Of a stretch of 35,388 nucleotides of DNA, positions 32,575 through 35,388 are shown one piece after another. This DNA is from Pseudideonella sakaiensis. Lineage in GTDB: Bacteria > Pseudomonadota > Gammaproteobacteria > Burkholderiales > Burkholderiaceae_C. The notes under the pieces are model-generated. The model searched no databases. It was given only the letters and a program-made list of their open reading frames with translations, and had not been told where the DNA came from. Position numbers and translations under genes: made by a program. The DNA lies in contig NZ_BBYR01000071.1 of the NCBI RefSeq assembly GCF_001293525.1, forward strand, positions 1 to 35,388, written 5' to 3'. How positions within the stretch are numbered: the stretch's first letter is position 1; the number at the start of each line of letters is the position of its first letter.

Positions 32575-35388
32575 TCACCGTTGAATGAGGTAGTCGGGCG
32601 AGGTCAGCGCGACGAACAAGGCCGAGCGCGCCATCCACAGGGGCGCGTCGCCCTGGCTGTTCGTGTCCACGCCGCCCGCGGCATCGAGCAGGCGCGCCCG
32701 CAGCCCGGCGGGCATGCGCCCCGCGAAGAGGTGGAGGTTGATGCGCTCGACCATCGCATCGATGCGGCCCTGGGCCGCCAGCGCGGTCAGTTCGCGCAGA
32801 TCGGAGCGCACGTCGCTCTCGCTGCCGGTCCAGCCGATGCCCCAGCCCGTCATGGCCTCGGCCAGGTTGACCCAGCTGGCGGCCGTGCTTTCGCTGAGCA
32901 GCTGGAACTCCGGCGCGTTCGCGTCCACCGCGGACAGTGCCGAGTTCGGCGGCACGTAGCCGGGCCGGAAGTAGCTGAACACCGACGGTGGCGAGAAGGG
33001 CCGCTGGTTCACGTTGACGAGGTCCCAGCCCACCATCCACTGGCCGCTGACGGACGTGGCACCGAAGGCACGCAGCCAGTGCCCGACGCGCAGCACCGGC
33101 TCGCGCAGCTTGCCGAAGCCGGGCGCCGGCGCCTGCCGCGCCTCCGGGTCGAGCAGGATGGCGCGCACGACAGCGCCGAGGTTGCCGCGCACGCCCTGGC
33201 CGTCGTTGGCGAACACCGCCGACACCCGCGCCACGTAGGCCGGGCTCGGCTGGCTCGTCACCAGCCGCTGGATCAGCTGCCGGCCGATGAAAGGGCCGAC
33301 GTTGGGGTGGTTGGCCAGGGTGTCCAGCGCCAGGCGCAGGCTGTCGCGCGCCTCGGTGCCGGGCGGGATGCGCAGCGCCCAGGGCTTGCCGGCGAACACC
33401 AGCTTCTCGCTCAGGGAGTGCTGGCCCGCGTAGGGCACCATCGGCTGCAGGTCGATGCCGCGGTCGCCCCCCCCCTCCGGAGCCGGCCAGGGGTTGCGCC
33501 AGCGGAAGCTGCCCTCGTCCTGCTCGGCCGGCGGAAAGGCCCAGCCCCAGCCGGTGAAGACCTTGGCCAGGCCCATCACGTCCGCATTGCGGTAGGTCTC
33601 GACCGGTCGGCCGTCGGGCCCGAGCTGCGGCGTGCCGTCGGGGTTCAGCTCGACCAGGCCGATGCTGAACAGCTGCATCACCTCGCGGGCGAAGTTCTCG
33701 TCGGGCACCCGCCCGGTCGCCGGGTCCTCCTTGCGGTTGCGGATGTGCGAGAGGTAGGTGCCCATCATCGGGCTGAGCGCGATCTCCTCCAGCAGCTGGC
33801 GGTAGTTGCCGAAGGCATGGCGGTTCAGCGTGTCGAGGTAGGCCGCATAGCCGCGCGCATGGTCGAAGAGGTTGGAGTCCTGCTGCGAGACGACGAAGAT
33901 CTGGTGCAGCGACCAGGCCACGCGCTGGCGCAGGGCATCCGGCTGGCCGGCCATCGCCTGCCAGAACCAGCCGGCCGGCTCGTCGCCGTTGTACTTGCCG
34001 CCGCGCGGCAGGAACTCCGGCCCGCGGGCATAGGCCCGCTGGACATGGGCCACGTAGCCCGGGCCGCTGGCGAGGCCCAGTTGCTCGTCGATCCAGGCCG
34101 CCGGCCCGATCGCCGCCACGCGCTCGATCTCGGCCAGCGTCGGGCCGAAGCTGGCCTGCTGCAGGAAGCGCGCGGCCTCCTGGCGGCGCGCGTCACGGTG
34201 ATCGACGATCTCGGCGGACGGCCAGGTCAGGCGCAGCGCACCGCCGCCCCAGAGCGCGCCCTGGCCCGGCACCACGTCCAGGCCGTCGAAGGCGCGCTCG
34301 TCCCAGCCCCAGTCGACGATCGCGCCCGGGTGGGTCGGCAGCACGGTGGTCGAGCCGGCGCGCAGCAGCACGATGTAGAGGTTGCGGTCGCGGTCGGGCG
34401 AGCCGCCGTAGCCGTCGTTCACGTAGACGACATCGACGCTGGCCCCGGGTGGCAGCGCGGGCAGCGTGAACTCGTAGTCGGCCGGCTGGCTGGACGTGAC
34501 CGCCACCGAGCCGACCACGGCGCCGTTCACGCGCAGCACCATCTGCGGCCAGACGCCGTCGAGGGGCACCCCGTAGGCGCGCACGGTCAGCACCGTCGGG
34601 CGCGCGGCGGGAATGCTCGCGCTGCCGACCAGCAGTCCGCCGGCCGCGCCCGCGCGCCAGGTGCCGGCGAGCCGGCCGTCGGGGCCGATCAGCGTCTCGA
34701 AGTCGTGGCCGCCGCCGCCGAATACGGCCACGCCACCGGCCGTCACGCTGCCGGTCAGCGCGATCGGCGCCGCGCCGTCCAGCCGCAGCGTGCCGCCGAT
34801 GCGGCCGTCGCTGCCGACGTCGATGGCCAGGCTGCCGGTGGCCGAGCCGGTGAGCGTGGCGGTGGCGGCACCGCTGAAGGCCGTCGCCGGCAGCACCGGC
34901 GTCGGGCTCAGGTCGTCCGCAACGCCGGACGCGACGAGCACGAAGCTGCCGGTCGCGGCCGCGCCGGCCGAACGCACCGCGAGCAGGTGCACGCCGGTGG
35001 ACCGGGCGGTGAACACGAGCTCGCCCCGGCCCGCGTCGTCGGCCTGCAGGTCCAGGCCCGGGCCATGCACGGCGAGGGCCGGGTCGGGCAGCGTGCCGGT
35101 GCCGGCGGCGGCACCCTCCAGCCGGAACACGTAGCGCATACCCGCCTGCAGCGCGATGCCGTAGGCGTCGACGTCGCCGGCGGTCTCGATGCGCCCGTGC
35201 ATCGTGTCGCCCGGCTGCATCCGCACCGGCCCCGCCTCCACCCCCGGTACCACGTCGCCCGCCTGCGCCGCCAGCGCCCGGCACTCCTCGCCCGCCGGCA
35301 GCCCCCCGAAGACGAAGCGCCGGATGCCCACCGCCGGCGAGCCCGCCAGCTGCACCTGCCCCGCACAGGGGTTGCGGAAGCTCATCGC
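32575..35388 (-). CDS. DUF1800-domain exported protein with N-terminal sugar-binding-like modules; 5' end probably outside window
   Basis: The frame is open to the window edge; the first Met (35385) gives 936 residues but no signal peptide, so the start probably lies beyond. Visible modules are a pre-peptidase-C-like beta domain (about 55-152: GDTMHGRIETAGDVDAYGI, then VHLLAVRSAG) and a Gly-rich beta domain (about 165-258). A domain resembling the calcium-dependent xylan-binding CBM60/36 type comes next (about 262-345: LTVRAYGVPLDGVWPQM, VDVVYVNDGYGG, DRDRNLYI). The DUF1800 part (about 400-930) has FLQQASFGPTLAEIE, FAREVMQLFSIGL, NHPNVGPFIGRQLIQRLV and FSPPSVFSYFRPGY. DUF1800 has no known activity. 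It is translationally close to the DUF1501 gene, and the pair likely works outside the cytoplasm. Confidence 0.88.
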   Translation of the reverse strand, partial: AMSFRNPCAGQVQLAGSPAVGIRRFVFGGLPAGEECRALAAQAGDVVPGVEAGPVRMQPGDTMHGRIETAGDVDAYGIALQAGMRYVFRLEGAAAGTGTLPDPALAVHGPGLDLQADDAGRGELVFTARSTGVHLLAVRSAGAAATGSFVLVASGVADDLSPTPVLPATAFSGAATATLTGSATGSLAIDVGSDGRIGGTLRLDGAAPIALTGSVTAGGVAVFGGGGHDFETLIGPDGRLAGTWRAGAAGGLLVGSASIPAARPTVLTVRAYGVPLDGVWPQMVLRVNGAVVGSVAVTSSQPADYEFTLPALPPGASVDVVYVNDGYGGSPDRDRNLYIVLLRAGSTTVLPTHPGAIVDWGWDERAFDGLDVVPGQGALWGGGALRLTWPSAEIVDHRDARRQEAARFLQQASFGPTLAEIERVAAIGPAAWIDEQLGLASGPGYVAHVQRAYARGPEFLPRGGKYNGDEPAGWFWQAMAGQPDALRQRVAWSLHQIFVVSQQDSNLFDHARGYAAYLDTLNRHAFGNYRQLLEEIALSPMMGTYLSHIRNRKEDPATGRVPDENFAREVMQLFSIGLVELNPDGTPQLGPDGRPVETYRNADVMGLAKVFTGWGWAFPPAEQDEGSFRWRNPWPAPEGGGDRGIDLQPMVPYAGQHSLSEKLVFAGKPWALRIPPGTEARDSLRLALDTLANHPNVGPFIGRQLIQRLVTSQPSPAYVARVSAVFANDGQGVRGNLGAVVRAILLDPEARQAPAPGFGKLREPVLRVGHWLRAFGATSVSGQWMVGWDLVNVNQRPFSPPSVFSYFRPGYVPPNSALSAVDANAPEFQLLSESTAASWVNLAEAMTGWGIGWTGSESDVRSDLRELTALAAQGRIDAMVERINLHLFAGRMPAGLRARLLDAAGGVDTNSQGDAPLWMARSALFVALTSPDYLIQR

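Overview
The window is very GC-rich (about 70% or more by eye) and densely packed with proteobacterial genes. Several things point to a betaproteobacterium of the order Burkholderiales, probably near the Rubrivivax/Ideonella/Leptothrix group: a malic enzyme beside thiL-pgpA-pncC, lptD-surA facing an AmgK-type kinase, and two DUF4148 secreted proteins, a family typical of Burkholderiales. This placement is inferred from gene content, not from any search.

Left part (1-8.8 kb). A minus-strand run goes from a sensor histidine kinase and a FixJ/DctR-type response regulator through thiL, pgpA and pncC to a GhrA-like 2-hydroxyacid dehydrogenase, with several stop/start overlaps. It diverges from a plus-strand two-domain NADP-malic enzyme (maeB). 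A 17-bp palindrome lies in the shared control region.

8.8-10.1 kb. A secreted barnase-type ribonuclease with intact catalytic residues is followed by a barstar-type inhibitor. Its own promoter precedes it and a strong hairpin follows it.

10.1-16.2 kb. The envelope cluster lptD-surA-rsmA is on the minus strand and diverges from an amgK-like sugar kinase. The usual partners pdxA and murU are not here.

16.3-18.6 kb. A minus-strand operon holds two YCII/DGPF proteins and an ECF42-type sigma factor with a C-terminal extension.

18.7-21.0 kb. Two paralogous DUF4148 secreted proteins flank a LysR regulator. Their promoters and leaders are duplicated as well as their coding regions.

21.1-24.3 kb. 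A TacAT-like toxin-antitoxin pair (GNAT acetyltransferase plus DUF1778 ribbon-helix-helix protein) has a palindromic operator candidate. It diverges from a COG2509 FAD protein and a small LapA-like membrane protein.

24.3-35.4 kb. A minus-strand series holds a tripartite RND efflux pump (outer membrane lipoprotein, membrane fusion protein, permease), a PduO-type cobalamin adenosyltransferase, and a DUF1501/DUF1800 exported pair. The DUF1800 protein carries N-terminal modules that look sugar-binding, and its start probably lies beyond the window edge.

No tRNA, rRNA, CRISPR array or transposase gene was recognised. The most notable items are the barnase/barstar module, the ECF42-DGPF operon with one degenerate DGPF protein, the DUF4148 duplication with a shared leader holding a 5-codon ORF, the toxin-antitoxin operator, and the modular DUF1800 protein.
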